A stretch of DNA of 62,619 nt, taken from positions 1,600-64,218 of the forward strand of contig CABJAE010000013.1 in the NCBI GenBank assembly GCA_902363535.1, given 5' to 3'. Under the pieces are notes generated by a model, which was not told where the DNA came from, ran no database searches, and worked only from the letters and a program-made list of their open reading frames with translations. Shown piece after piece: positions 37,065 to 46,792 of the stretch; positions within the stretch are counted from its first letter, which is position 1; each line of letters begins with the position of its first letter. A program made the translations under genes and the position numbers. This DNA comes from Peptoniphilaceae bacterium (lineage in GTDB: Bacteria; Bacillota; Clostridia; Tissierellales; Peptoniphilaceae).

Positions 37065-38507
37065 TTGGCTAAAGACAAGGAAAAATTTGTAAGAGAGATT
37101 ACAGCCCGCGACGAAGATTTCGCTCAGTGGTACACCGACGTGGTATTAAAGGCGGAAATGGCGGACTACGCCCCCGTGAGAGGCTGCATGATTATTCGCC
37201 CCTACGGCTTCGCCGTGTGGGAGCGGATTAAGGAAGAAGCGGATAAGCGCTTCAAGGCCACGGGCCACAAAAACGCCTACTTCCCCATGCTGATTCCGGA
37301 ACATTTGCTGCAAAAGGAAGTGGAACACTTCGACGGCTTCGCCCCGGAAGTTCTGTGGGTTACCCACGGCGGCGACGAAAAATTGGCGGAACGCCTGATC
37401 GTGCGCCCCACATCGGAGACGATTATTAACTCCATGTACTCCAAATGGGTGCAAACCTATCGGGACCTGCCGGTGTTAATTAACCAATGGTGCTCCGTCT
37501 TCCGCTGGGAAAAGACCACGCGCCCCTTCCTTCGCACGGTGGAATTTTTATGGCAAGAAGGCCACACGGTTCACGAAACCTACGAAGACGCTCAGGAAGA
37601 AACCCTGCGCATTCACGAAATTTATCGCCAAGTCATCGAAGATGAAATGGCCATTCCCGTTATCTTAGGCAAGAAGAGCGAATCGGAACGCTTCGCCGGC
37701 GCCGACGCCACCTACACCCTGGAAGCCATGATGCACGACGGCAAGGCACTGCAATCGGGCACGAGCCACAACTTGGGCCAAAATTTCGCGAAGATGTTCG
37801 ACATTCAGTTCCAAGACAGGGAAGGCAAGCTCGCCACGGCCTGGACAACGAGCTGGGGCATTTCCACCCGCTTAATCGGCGGCCTCATCATGGTTCACGG
37901 CGACGACCGAGGCATGGTTATGCCGCCTCACGTGGCGCCGACGCAAGTGGTCATCGTGCCCATCGCCATGCACAAAGAAGGCGTCAAGGAAAAAGCCCAA
38001 GATCTCTACGACAGCCTGAAGAACCGCTTCACCGTGGAACTGGACGACCGGGAACAATACAGCCCGGGCTGGAAATTCAATCAATGGGAACTGAAGGGCG
38101 TGCCCTTGCGCGTGGAAATCGGCCCCAAGGACATCGAAAAGAACCAAGTGGTCTTCGTGCGTCGAGACACCAACGAAAAGATTTTCGTTCCCATGGAAGA
38201 CCTGGCGGAGAAGATCGACGACATGCTTGAAACCATTCAAAAAGATATGTTTGAAGCGGCGAAAAAGCGCATGGAAGAAAATACCTTTACCGTCACCGAC
38301 TACGACGACTTCAAGGAAAAAATGGCCGCAGGCAATCCCTTCCTAAAGGGCATGTGGTGCGGCGACGAAGATTGCGAAGCGGAAATTAAAGAAGAAACTA
38401 CCGCCACCATTCGCTGCATTCCCTTCGAAGAAGAACACCTGGCAGACACCTGTGTCCACTGCGGCAAGCCCGCCAAGCACATGGTCTACTACGCAAAAGC
38501 GTATTAA
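37065..38507 (+). CDS. proS: Prolyl-tRNA synthetase (short, archaeal/eukaryote-like type)
   Basis: This 480-residue class II aminoacyl-tRNA synthetase charges tRNA-Pro. Class II motifs show in RGCMIIRPYGFAVWERI, LIVRPTSETIINSMYSKW (motif 2 region) and the anticodon-binding part near residue 295 onward. The C-terminal zinc-like segment has Cys pairs (MWCGDEDCEAE, TCVHCGKPA). The ~480 length without the INS editing insert is the P-type ProRS. I choose TTG at 37065, 6 nt after AGGAGG; no ATG fits. It is controlled by the T-box leader. Confidence 0.96.
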   Translation: MAKDKEKFVREITARDEDFAQWYTDVVLKAEMADYAPVRGCMIIRPYGFAVWERIKEEADKRFKATGHKNAYFPMLIPEHLLQKEVEHFDGFAPEVLWVTHGGDEKLAERLIVRPTSETIINSMYSKWVQTYRDLPVLINQWCSVFRWEKTTRPFLRTVEFLWQEGHTVHETYEDAQEETLRIHEIYRQVIEDEMAIPVILGKKSESERFAGADATYTLEAMMHDGKALQSGTSHNLGQNFAKMFDIQFQDREGKLATAWTTSWGISTRLIGGLIMVHGDDRGMVMPPHVAPTQVVIVPIAMHKEGVKEKAQDLYDSLKNRFTVELDDREQYSPGWKFNQWELKGVPLRVEIGPKDIEKNQVVFVRRDTNEKIFVPMEDLAEKIDDMLETIQKDMFEAAKKRMEENTFTVTDYDDFKEKMAAGNPFLKGMWCGDEDCEAEIKEETTATIRCIPFEEEHLADTCVHCGKPAKHMVYYAKAY

Positions 38508-38514
38508 TCCCACA

Positions 38515-38550
38515 GAAAAAGCACTCGGACTCTACTCACCCGAGTGCTTT
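38515..38550. terminator. Bidirectional terminator between proS and the glycosyltransferase
   Basis: AGCACTCGG pairs with CCGAGTGCT, with a T run on the plus side and A's on the minus side. Confidence 0.82.
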
Positions 38551-38564
38551 CGTTTTGCTCGAAT

Positions 38565-39917
38565 TTAATTTTCCATTTTCTGTTTCTTCAACCCTTCCCG
38601 GTAGGCCTGCTTGCCGCGAATGTAGCGGCGCGCGCGCCGGAAGATGTCCACCGCCGCGGGAATCAAAAAGCCGATGGCCACGTAGCGGAAAGGCAATAGG
38701 GTCTGGGCGTAGCGGTCGAAGACGTAGGCGTAGGCGTACATGTAGACCTGGGCGAAGTAGGCGAAGAGCACGAAATAGGTTTCCGCCACGGTCCTTTTCG
38801 CGAGAAGCACCGCCACCGCCGCCGCCATGGCCAAGGTAAAGTCCAATTGCCGCAGATGGATGATGGGGTATCTCGTTTTGGGAATCACCTCGTCCCAGTA
38901 AAAGGTTTTGAAGAACATGCTCTTGGGCTTGAGCCACAGATAGCTTTTCAACATGGACTCCCGGTCGTCTTTCCACCAGTAGACCATGCGGGCCCGGGCC
39001 AATTTTTCGTCGGCGAGAAGCTCGAAGTAGCGCTTGTGCTTCGCCGCAAACTTGCCGTCACTGTTTTTCAAAAAGACGTGTTCTTCATACACCTCGTCCA
39101 CAAACTTCCTGCGATCGAAAACATCTTCCGGCGGGTAGCCTTCTCCCTGAAAGGTGCCGAGAAGCAAGGGATTGCCGATGCCGTAGGTGGTGGGAATGAA
39201 GGCGCAGAAGTGTTTGTAATTGCGCACGCTCCAGGGAAGCATAAAGGCCAATAGGGCCACGAAGATCAGAAAGGCCTGGCCGTAGAGGCGGGTGGAGGGG
39301 TATTTCTTGATCCATAAGTAAGGCAGGGGCAGGAGAAAGAGGCAAAGGGCCTGGGCCTTGAGAAGAAAAGCCAAGTAGGCGCTTGTAGCCATAATGATGA
39401 AGCCCGCCCAATCTTTTCTGTTTCCCATGCGAATCACGCCGTAAAGGTAGAGGGTCACGAGAAAAAGATAGGGCGTCTCCGCCAGAATCAAATTGTCCTG
39501 CCAGGCGAAGTCCGGAGTAAAGTACATGAGCGTGGGAAGGACGGCGGCGTAAGTGGGGGCCTTTTCCCGAATGGCCAGGTACGTAAACCAGGCGGCCATG
39601 GTGCCCATAAAGCACCAGGCCACTTTCAGGGCGAGCCAAAGCCCGTGGCCCGTGCCGAAAATTTTCGCGAAAAGAGCGATAATCAGGGGAAGTCCGGGCA
39701 TAATTTGAGCGCTCACCACGCCGTGCATGGTTAAGGTGGCGGTGCGGTACATGGTGATCCCCGCCTTCATGTAGCTTAAATCGTCGCTCTTCAGGCCATA
39801 GCTTGGCCCTAAATGGGACAACATCCACAACCGCTCAAAAAAAAGCAACCACACAATGGCAAGCATCACCCAATGGTTGCGAAAAAAATTGCCCCTTTGC
39901 CGAAACGAACCTTCCAC
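38565..39917 (-). CDS. Membrane glycosyltransferase, ArnT/PMT-like (GT-C, GT39/83 type)
   Basis: This protein of about 450 residues has roughly ten hydrophobic helices. The N-terminal HLGPSYGLKSDDLSYMKAG loop has the acidic pair typical of GT-C enzymes, which transfer sugars from polyprenyl phosphates outside the membrane. I choose GTG at 39915-39917, 7 nt after GGAGGG. The frame runs 38 codons further, but there it crosses a TATGAT promoter-like site and the divergent gene. The acceptor is unknown; no glycan cluster is adjacent. Confidence 0.8.
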   Translation of the reverse strand: MEGSFRQRGNFFRNHWVMLAIVWLLFFERLWMLSHLGPSYGLKSDDLSYMKAGITMYRTATLTMHGVVSAQIMPGLPLIIALFAKIFGTGHGLWLALKVAWCFMGTMAAWFTYLAIREKAPTYAAVLPTLMYFTPDFAWQDNLILAETPYLFLVTLYLYGVIRMGNRKDWAGFIIMATSAYLAFLLKAQALCLFLLPLPYLWIKKYPSTRLYGQAFLIFVALLAFMLPWSVRNYKHFCAFIPTTYGIGNPLLLGTFQGEGYPPEDVFDRRKFVDEVYEEHVFLKNSDGKFAAKHKRYFELLADEKLARARMVYWWKDDRESMLKSYLWLKPKSMFFKTFYWDEVIPKTRYPIIHLRQLDFTLAMAAAVAVLLAKRTVAETYFVLFAYFAQVYMYAYAYVFDRYAQTLLPFRYVAIGFLIPAAVDIFRRARRYIRGKQAYREGLKKQKMEN

Positions 39918-40029
39918 CGGCCGCCCTCCTTTTCCATCTCTTAGATGTTCATCATACCACCTTTTAAGGAAGTATGGTAGAATAGGGTAGTCATTTTTAC
40001 TTTTGAATATGAAAGAGGCGATACGTATC

Positions 40030-41211
40030 ATGAAGCGTTATATTGGAACGACGACCCGAGGCATTCGACTGCCTATCGTAAAAAAGGGCGACGACTTAGT
40101 GGATGTGGTTTTTGATTCGGTGAAAAAAGCCATCGAATCGGAAGGCATCGAACCGAAAGACAGAGACATTATCTGTGTGACGGAATCCTTAGTCGCAAGA
40201 AGCCAAGGCAATTACGCCACGGTCGACGACATTGCCAAAGACGTGGCCGAAAAGTTTGACGGCCCCTTCGGCGTCGTTTTTCCGATCTTATCACGGAACC
40301 GCTTTTCCACGATCTTAAAAGGTCTGGCAAAGAGCGGCCGCAAGCTCCATATTTTATTGAGTTTTCCCTCCGACGAAGTGGGCAACCACTTAATGGACGA
40401 AAACAGACTTTACGGCACGGGCATCAATCCCTACCGCGATGTCATTACGGAAGCGGAGTATCGGGAACACTTCGGCGAAGAAGTGAAACACGAGTTCACC
40501 GGCATCGACTATGTGAAGCTCTACAAAGAAATCGCACCGAACAGCGAAATCTACTTCTCCAACGATCCCCGCACCATTCTCTCCTACACCAAGGACGTGT
40601 TGGTAGCAAGCATCCACACCCGCGAGCTCATTAAGCGGGAGTTGAAAGACAACGGCGGCAATCTCATTCTGGGTCTGGACGATATTTTGGCCCAAGAAAG
40701 CAGCGATCACGGCTACAACACCCAATACGGCCTTTTGGGCAGCAACATGGCCGGCCCGGAAATGATTAAGCTCTTCCCGAGAGACGGACAAATTTTCGTC
40801 GACGCCCTGCAAAAGCGCCTGAACGAACACTTCGACGCCCACTTCGAAGTCATGATCTACGGCGACGGCGCCTTTAAAGATCCCGTCGGAAAGATTTGGG
40901 AACTGGCCGACCCGGTCGTTTCCCCTGCCTACACCGACGGCTTGGAAGGCACGCCCAACGAGCTCAAGATGAAGTATCTTGCCGATACGGAATTAAAAGA
41001 CCTGAGCACGGAAGAAATGGAAGCGGCCATTGTGGATCGGATCCACGAAAAAGACACGGATCTCTTAGGCAAGGACGAAACCTTGGGCACCACGCCCCGT
41101 CGTCTCACCGACCTTTTAGGTTCCCTCGCCGACTTAACCAGCGGCAGCGGCGACAAAGGCACGCCGGTAGTCATGGTTCAAGGCTACTTCGACAATTACG
41201 CAAATGACTGA
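40030..41211 (+). CDS. CofE-like coenzyme F420-0:L-glutamate ligase family protein
   Basis: This 393-residue protein starts MKRYIGTTTRGIRLPIVKKG. It carries the family pattern DRDIICVTESLVARSQGNYATVDD (about 52-75). The F420-0:gamma-glutamyl ligase family adds glutamate to F420-0 in archaea and actinobacteria. No F420 genes occur here, and Firmicutes of this kind are not known to make F420, so the real substrate is probably different. I use the ATG at 40030 behind AAAGAGGCG. It stands alone, with a strong terminator after it. Confidence 0.82.
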   Translation: MKRYIGTTTRGIRLPIVKKGDDLVDVVFDSVKKAIESEGIEPKDRDIICVTESLVARSQGNYATVDDIAKDVAEKFDGPFGVVFPILSRNRFSTILKGLAKSGRKLHILLSFPSDEVGNHLMDENRLYGTGINPYRDVITEAEYREHFGEEVKHEFTGIDYVKLYKEIAPNSEIYFSNDPRTILSYTKDVLVASIHTRELIKRELKDNGGNLILGLDDILAQESSDHGYNTQYGLLGSNMAGPEMIKLFPRDGQIFVDALQKRLNEHFDAHFEVMIYGDGAFKDPVGKIWELADPVVSPAYTDGLEGTPNELKMKYLADTELKDLSTEEMEAAIVDRIHEKDTDLLGKDETLGTTPRRLTDLLGSLADLTSGSGDKGTPVVMVQGYFDNYAND

Positions 41212-41223
41212 TCGTCTATAATG

Positions 41224-41255
41224 AAAGCCCCGAAGGTAGCTTCGGGGCTTTTTCT
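41224..41255 (+). terminator. Terminator of the CofE-like gene
   Basis: The stem AGCCCCGAAG/CTTCGGGGCT closes a GTAG loop and is followed by TTTTC. Confidence 0.88.
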
Positions 41256-41399
41256 ATGGACTGACTTTCTTTTATGACCTCACACGAAATAAAGCTGAAG
41301 ACTTAAATCATCTGTTGAAAGAATATTTCTTTCATTTCCTTTATTGAGAGGCTTATCTTCCTTTTTACGAACAAAACAATCGAACATGTCTTTCTTGTT

Positions 41400-41412
41400 G
41401 ATATTGAATATC
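41400..41412. promoter_or_regulatory. 13-bp palindrome before the SLH protease gene
   Basis: GATATT-G-AATATC is perfectly symmetric, ends 3 bp before a TATGAT (-10-like), and lies about 45 bp before the start codon. It is a possible operator. The rest of the gap from 41256 holds nothing clear. Confidence 0.35.
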
Positions 41413-41456
41413 GTTTATGATATTCTCTTCTCATCATTTTATTTTAGGAGGTTTTG

Positions 41457-44400
41457 ATGAAACGAAGTCAACGTATTTTAGCCTATCTTTTAACTTTTAT
41501 AATGGTTCTCTCTAGTGGCAGTCCCATAATTGCTGCCGCTTCTACCGAACCTGTTCGAAAAAAAATCAGTATGTCTATCGAACAAGCAACAGACGACGCC
41601 TATATTGATGCGCTCGTGCGATTAAAAGATGAAATCGATGCGCCGCAGATCAAACGGAAAGTCGCCCTTAGCTCCGGTGCACAATCGAAGGAGAAGCGAG
41701 AGCAAGCCGTGCGAAAAGAAATCGTTGAGGCCTCCGTCGCTCTCGCCGAAACATCTCAAAAAGATATCTTGGATCGTTTACATACACAAAAACAGCAAGG
41801 ACTCGTCAAGTCATTCAAGTCCTTTTATATCGTAAACTGCATCCATGTGGTCGCCAAAAAATCTGTCCTAGTGGATTTAGCTGCACGAGATGATGTGGCT
41901 GAGGTCGTGGAAAACCAACCCATTCACCTAGAGCCCCCGGTTGAAAACGAACCGGAGAATGGTCGCATGCGCCGTTCCGCTACCTTACAAGAAGACAAGC
42001 CCCACGTCCCATGGAACCTAAAAGCCATCGGTGCCGATCGCGCCCAAAAAGCGGTCAAAGACAGTGACCAGGTGGTGACTGTTGCCATTATCGACTCCGG
42101 TGTGGACGGAACTCACCCCGCCATCGCCAAAAATTATCGAGGTCAAATTGCCGCCTTGGCACCCTATTCCTGGTACAATACGGTAACTAATAAAACCGGT
42201 GCAGATGAAAGTCCCTTTGATGATCGGGGCCACGGAACGCACGTTTGCGGAACGATTTTAGGAACGCGCGATGACGGTGCGCTCTTAGGTGTCGCCCCGA
42301 AGACAAAATGGATTGCGGTCAAGGTTTTTGATGCCAATGGCGAGACGGATAACGCCAAACTTTTAGCCGCAGGCGAGTGGATCCTCGCACCGAGAGATAA
42401 AAATGGCAATAAACGCCCCGATCTCGCTCCAGATGTGGTTAATAATTCATGGGGCGGCAATTCCCGCGACGGATTTTACCGCGATATCGTTAAAAAATGG
42501 CGCGACGCCGGTATTTTCCCTGTCTTTTCTGCAGGCAATGTCAGCGAATTCAACAACGGTGGCGATCATTCTATTGGAACGCCTGCCGCCTATCCGGAAG
42601 CCTACGCTGTGGGTGCCATTCGAAAGGATGAAAAAGTAGCAAAATTTTCTTTGCGCGGAAAGTCCGATTACACCAATAAGTGGAAACCTGATCTTGTCGC
42701 CCCCGGTGTGAATATTTTATCTACACTTCCGAATAATCGTTATGCCATCGAAACAGGAACGAGTATGGCAAGTCCTCACGTTTCCGGTGTCGTGGCTCTC
42801 ATGCTCCAAGCTAATCGCGATTTAAGTGTGGACCAAATTGAAAAGATTCTAAATGAAACAGCCACGCCGTTAAAAGACGATGTCTACACAAAAACTCCCA
42901 ACCACGGCTATGGCTACGGTAAAGTCAATGCCTTCAATGCTGTGGAATTGGCCAAATCGCAAAAAAAGGGTGCGGATATCGATACCCACACAATGGGTCA
43001 ATTTACCGGACGACTGCTCGCACGAGGGGAAGACGGGGAGAAGCCTGTCGTCGAACACCATCCCATGAACACAATTTTTACTACCTATCAGACCACGTTT
43101 GATGCAAACGCGCGAGACAATGCCGGCATTGAATCGGTCAAATTGCATTTAGATGTTGGTGAGGGTTTCAAATCTTACCCCCTGGAACTGAAAAAAGGCA
43201 ATCGCATAGACGGGTATTACTCGTTGCATCTGCCTCCCTCTCTCTTCAAAGGCTCCGGCGGTACTTATTTTATCGAGGCCACCGATGTGAATGGTCAAAA
43301 GACAAAAACAGAAGCCGTGACTTTCTCCATAAAATCCGGCATCTCCATTGGCTATGTTCAAGACTTTGAAAAAGATTGCTCGGGATTTGAATTTGGCGGC
43401 GAATCAAATTTATGGAAATGGGGTGCACTAGATCCGGCACAACCAAATCATAAAATGATCGGTACGGGATCTTACCATCACAATTTAAAAGGCGACACCA
43501 TCGCCGTGATGCCGCCCATCGATTTAACGCAGGAAAAAGAAAATGCGATTTTACGGTTTAGACACCGGTACGACTTAGGCAATAGCGAACATGCTTGGTT
43601 CGATCAAGCCGAAGTATGGATTGCTGAAGTCGACGAAACGAGCGACGTGGACAATTTGAATTGGCAGCGGAAGCGTACCTTCCAAAATCATTCTCAAGGC
43701 TGGGTTGATGAATCCATCGACCTATCTGCATATAAAGGCAAAAAAATCTGCGTCATGTTAGGTCTTCGTGGGAATGGCGAATATAAGACGGAAGGCGTCG
43801 GTTGGCTGATCGATGACATCTCCATCGAGAAGTCTCCGGAAAAAACACCGCAAACACCAAGTGAATCCATCAACCTTCGCAATAAGCGAGACGGAAAAAT
43901 CAGCTACACCTTTTCGCCTGTAAAAGACGAAGACATTACCGCCTATACCCTGTATCGGTCCAATGCCCCGGACGGCCCCTTCACAGCGATTCTCACTGTC
44001 AATAAAGGCGATACAACACACGGCTTCGGCAAATACAGCATCACGCTCACCGACACGCCGTTGCCTCAGAAAGGTACGTACTACTATTATGCCGTCTCTA
44101 AAATCGGCAATATCGAAAGTGCTCCTTCCAAGATTCTCTCCCATACCTTTACGGAAGGAAGGGTTGTAAAACACTTTGATTTTGAAGAGAGTCAAGAAGG
44201 TTTTACCACCGGAAACAACGGGACCGAAGCTTGGGACTACGGGGTCCTCACCTACGGCGATCCCTTCAGTACCAACTATAAAAAACCCATTTCCAAACAA
44301 TCCTTCGGGAAAAATCCCGGCCCCGGTATGTGGGCGACGGGCATGGATACCTATCGCAAGTCAAATCAGCGGTATGAACTTCTCTCTCCTGCCATGGACT

Positions 44401-46733
44401 TGTCCAGCCTAAACGATGCAACGCTTTACTATCAAAATTGGTTTGGATCCTCCGGCAAACGAGGTGCGGATGAATACGACACCTATGACAACGATGTTGG
44501 GGAAATCTACGTTTCAAAAGACGGCGGGAAACAGTGGACAAAAATCTTCACCTTAGATGCAAATGCCTTAGATGCCCAGGGCATCAAGCACTGTTGGTTC
44601 ACCCAAGGCGTATCCATTCCATCGGACTTCCTTACATCGCAATTCCGAATGAAATTTGTCCTTATATCCGGAAGTGACACGCCGACCCTCTCACCGGAAC
44701 AATGTGGCGGTTGGTATATAGACGATGTTTCCATTCATAGTAACGATCGTGTTTCAGCTACACAGACTCGAACGGCATTGCCCTTCCGCTTGCAGCAGAT
44801 GCATCCCGCCACATTGCCAAATGAGCAAAAAAATACGGATATCATCCCCTTGGTGGGCACCCTCTCTATCGAAGAAACAGGCGTACAAGTCACCAGTGAA
44901 ATGGGAAGCGGCCACTTTACCCTAAACCATCCTGCGGGGAAATATACCGCCGTCGCATACGCGGAAGGTTATGCACCCAAGAGAGTTCCCGTTACCATTG
45001 AAAACGGAAAAGTCTTGACACAAGATATCTATCTGGATAAAGCCACCGCTCTTTCCTTACAGGTTCAAGCACTAAATGAAAAGCAAGAATCCGTAAATAT
45101 CCGCGCCAGTGTTTATAAAGACGGGCAATCCGAAGTCCTGGCGGAAAAAGAAGGTAAAAACCTTCAATTTGATGCACTTCTTCCCGGCGATTATGAGCTG
45201 ATCATCAACGCTCAAGGCTATTACACGTACAGGAAGAAGCTGCATCTTCAAAAAGATGAAACCCTCTCCCTCTCCTTAAAACCCGCGGAAAATACATCAG
45301 AATTGGTCGTCGGATATGACCGCGACGTCGCCTTGGAGCTGGCCGGGCAAGATTTAAAAGATAGAGCCTTTGCCAATCGTATAGACAACGACCGTCCTCT
45401 TCAAGTAAAGTCCGTCCACTATTATCTAACGAAATTAAAAGATGCCGATCTTTCGAACAGTCGCTACCGTATTTCCATTTACGACAAAAACGATAGAGAC
45501 GGACTCCCCGGCCCCGTGCTCTTTACAAAAGAGCTGACCTTCGAAAAGGAAGGCTGGAATACCCTCGATCTGGATCACGTCTATGTCGACGGACCCTTCT
45601 ACGTTGCATTTACCAAATTAACAGGCGACATAGCCTTGGGGATGGATAATAAAACGGCGGGGAATACTTCTGTCCAAATGTTTAATCATGCTTGGAATGA
45701 GCCTGAAACGGCGGGCATGTATATGATAAAAGCGACGGTATCCGGCCTAAAAGACAAAATGCCGGAAAAATGTAGTGTTTCCTTCGATGCAAACGGTGGA
45801 AAGGGAAGCATGGATGCCATTTCAATAGAAAAAGGAAAAAGTTATGTATTGCCTCCTTGTCGCTTTACGCCACCTGATGGAAAAGTCTTCGATGCTTGGC
45901 GTATAATCGATGCGACTATGCAACCGGGATCGACGGTGGTTGTGTCCAAAGATATGCGCATCAAGGCACTCTGGAAAGATCAAACTCTTACGCCTACACC
46001 CACACCTACACCCACACCTACGCCCACACCTACACCTACGCCCACACCTACACCTACACCTACACCTACACCTACGCCCACACCTACACCTACGCCTACG
46101 CCCACACCTACACCGAACCCTATGCCGAACCCTTCACCTTTCTACCAAGGCCAAATTCTGCTCCCTGCGTTGACAGATGAGGAGAACGGAAAGGATTATG
46201 CAAACCATTGGGCAAAAACGGCCATCGATTATTGTCTTACCAAGGCCTATTTCAAAAATATCGCTCTGGAAAAAACCTTTGACCCGGAAAAACCAATCAC
46301 TCGTGCGGAGTTTGTCACCGTCCTCGCCCGATATGCGAACATCCCTGAAGGTCCTGCACGTTCCGGTTTTAACGACGTGGATGACGATCAATATTACGCC
46401 TGCTTTATTTCTTGGGCGCGGCAAAATCAAATTATCTACGGTCGAGGAAACAATATGTTTGCCCCGAACGCCAATATTACCCGCGCCGAGATGGCGACAA
46501 TCATTCACCGCATGTCCGTCGTCTTAAATCTGAAGTATGATACCGATAAATTGATTGTGCCTTATCGCGACCAATCATCTATTCCCGACTGGGCGCAAGA
46601 TTCCGTTCGAGCCATGACGCAATTGGGTATTGTTCAAGGTGACGATCTGCATCGTTTCAATCCCAAGGGAAGCTTTAAGCGATGCGAGCTGGCTCAAATT
46701 ATCTATAATTTTTCTCACACGCAAAAACCTTAA
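41457..46733 (+). CDS. Secreted subtilisin-like (S8) protease with SLH cell-wall anchor
   Basis: This 1758-residue exported protein has a signal peptide (1-28), a propeptide-like region (about 30-180) and an S8 domain (about 185-500). The triad is D213 (VAIIDSGVDGTHP), H259 (RGHGTHVCG) and S436 (GTSMASPHVSG). Later come MAM/immune-inhibitor-A-like beta domains (YIDDVSI, WLIDDISIEK), a fibronectin-like segment, a carboxypeptidase-regulatory-like fold (about 1140-1280), a repeat FDANGGKGSMDAISIEKGKS, the Thr-Pro linker (about 1512-1553), and three SLH repeats (about 1575-1758). SLH domains bind pyruvylated wall polymers, so the protease should sit on the cell surface. I use ATG at 41457 after TAGGAGGTT. 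It is probably a host-protein-degrading factor; that is inference. Confidence 0.95.
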   Translation: MKRSQRILAYLLTFIMVLSSGSPIIAAASTEPVRKKISMSIEQATDDAYIDALVRLKDEIDAPQIKRKVALSSGAQSKEKREQAVRKEIVEASVALAETSQKDILDRLHTQKQQGLVKSFKSFYIVNCIHVVAKKSVLVDLAARDDVAEVVENQPIHLEPPVENEPENGRMRRSATLQEDKPHVPWNLKAIGADRAQKAVKDSDQVVTVAIIDSGVDGTHPAIAKNYRGQIAALAPYSWYNTVTNKTGADESPFDDRGHGTHVCGTILGTRDDGALLGVAPKTKWIAVKVFDANGETDNAKLLAAGEWILAPRDKNGNKRPDLAPDVVNNSWGGNSRDGFYRDIVKKWRDAGIFPVFSAGNVSEFNNGGDHSIGTPAAYPEAYAVGAIRKDEKVAKFSLRGKSDYTNKWKPDLVAPGVNILSTLPNNRYAIETGTSMASPHVSGVVALMLQANRDLSVDQIEKILNETATPLKDDVYTKTPNHGYGYGKVNAFNAVELAKSQKKGADIDTHTMGQFTGRLLARGEDGEKPVVEHHPMNTIFTTYQTTFDANARDNAGIESVKLHLDVGEGFKSYPLELKKGNRIDGYYSLHLPPSLFKGSGGTYFIEATDVNGQKTKTEAVTFSIKSGISIGYVQDFEKDCSGFEFGGESNLWKWGALDPAQPNHKMIGTGSYHHNLKGDTIAVMPPIDLTQEKENAILRFRHRYDLGNSEHAWFDQAEVWIAEVDETSDVDNLNWQRKRTFQNHSQGWVDESIDLSAYKGKKICVMLGLRGNGEYKTEGVGWLIDDISIEKSPEKTPQTPSESINLRNKRDGKISYTFSPVKDEDITAYTLYRSNAPDGPFTAILTVNKGDTTHGFGKYSITLTDTPLPQKGTYYYYAVSKIGNIESAPSKILSHTFTEGRVVKHFDFEESQEGFTTGNNGTEAWDYGVLTYGDPFSTNYKKPISKQSFGKNPGPGMWATGMDTYRKSNQRYELLSPAMDLSSLNDATLYYQNWFGSSGKRGADEYDTYDNDVGEIYVSKDGGKQWTKIFTLDANALDAQGIKHCWFTQGVSIPSDFLTSQFRMKFVLISGSDTPTLSPEQCGGWYIDDVSIHSNDRVSATQTRTALPFRLQQMHPATLPNEQKNTDIIPLVGTLSIEETGVQVTSEMGSGHFTLNHPAGKYTAVAYAEGYAPKRVPVTIENGKVLTQDIYLDKATALSLQVQALNEKQESVNIRASVYKDGQSEVLAEKEGKNLQFDALLPGDYELIINAQGYYTYRKKLHLQKDETLSLSLKPAENTSELVVGYDRDVALELAGQDLKDRAFANRIDNDRPLQVKSVHYYLTKLKDADLSNSRYRISIYDKNDRDGLPGPVLFTKELTFEKEGWNTLDLDHVYVDGPFYVAFTKLTGDIALGMDNKTAGNTSVQMFNHAWNEPETAGMYMIKATVSGLKDKMPEKCSVSFDANGGKGSMDAISIEKGKSYVLPPCRFTPPDGKVFDAWRIIDATMQPGSTVVVSKDMRIKALWKDQTLTPTPTPTPTPTPTPTPTPTPTPTPTPTPTPTPTPTPTPTPTPNPMPNPSPFYQGQILLPALTDEENGKDYANHWAKTAIDYCLTKAYFKNIALEKTFDPEKPITRAEFVTVLARYANIPEGPARSGFNDVDDDQYYACFISWARQNQIIYGRGNNMFAPNANITRAEMATIIHRMSVVLNLKYDTDKLIVPYRDQSSIPDWAQDSVRAMTQLGIVQGDDLHRFNPKGSFKRCELAQIIYNFSHTQKP
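45990..46115 (+). repeat. Tandem Thr-Pro codon repeat (linker)
   Basis: Six-base repeats of the ACACCT/ACGCCC type encode about 20 Thr-Pro units. The unit sequence is interspersed (ACACCT, ACACCC, ACGCCT, ACGCCC), which keeps the codons varied. Such tracts can change length by slippage, altering the reach of the protease from the wall. It ends with NPMPNPSPF. Confidence 0.9.
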
Positions 46734-46737
46734 CCTC

Positions 46738-46782
46738 AAAAAAAGTCCCTATCCATCAAACTAACGGGTAGGGGCTTTTTCC
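46738..46782 (+). terminator. Terminator of the SLH protease gene
   Basis: AAAAAGTCCCTA pairs with TAGGGGCTTTTT around a 17-nt loop with a T run, 5 bp after the stop codon. Confidence 0.7.
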
Positions 46783-46792
46783 ATACTCAGAA

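Noticed and set aside
45990..46115. Tandem repeat considered as a CRISPR array
   Set aside because: The repeat unit is six bases, has no spacers and is in frame inside a protein gene as a Thr-Pro linker.
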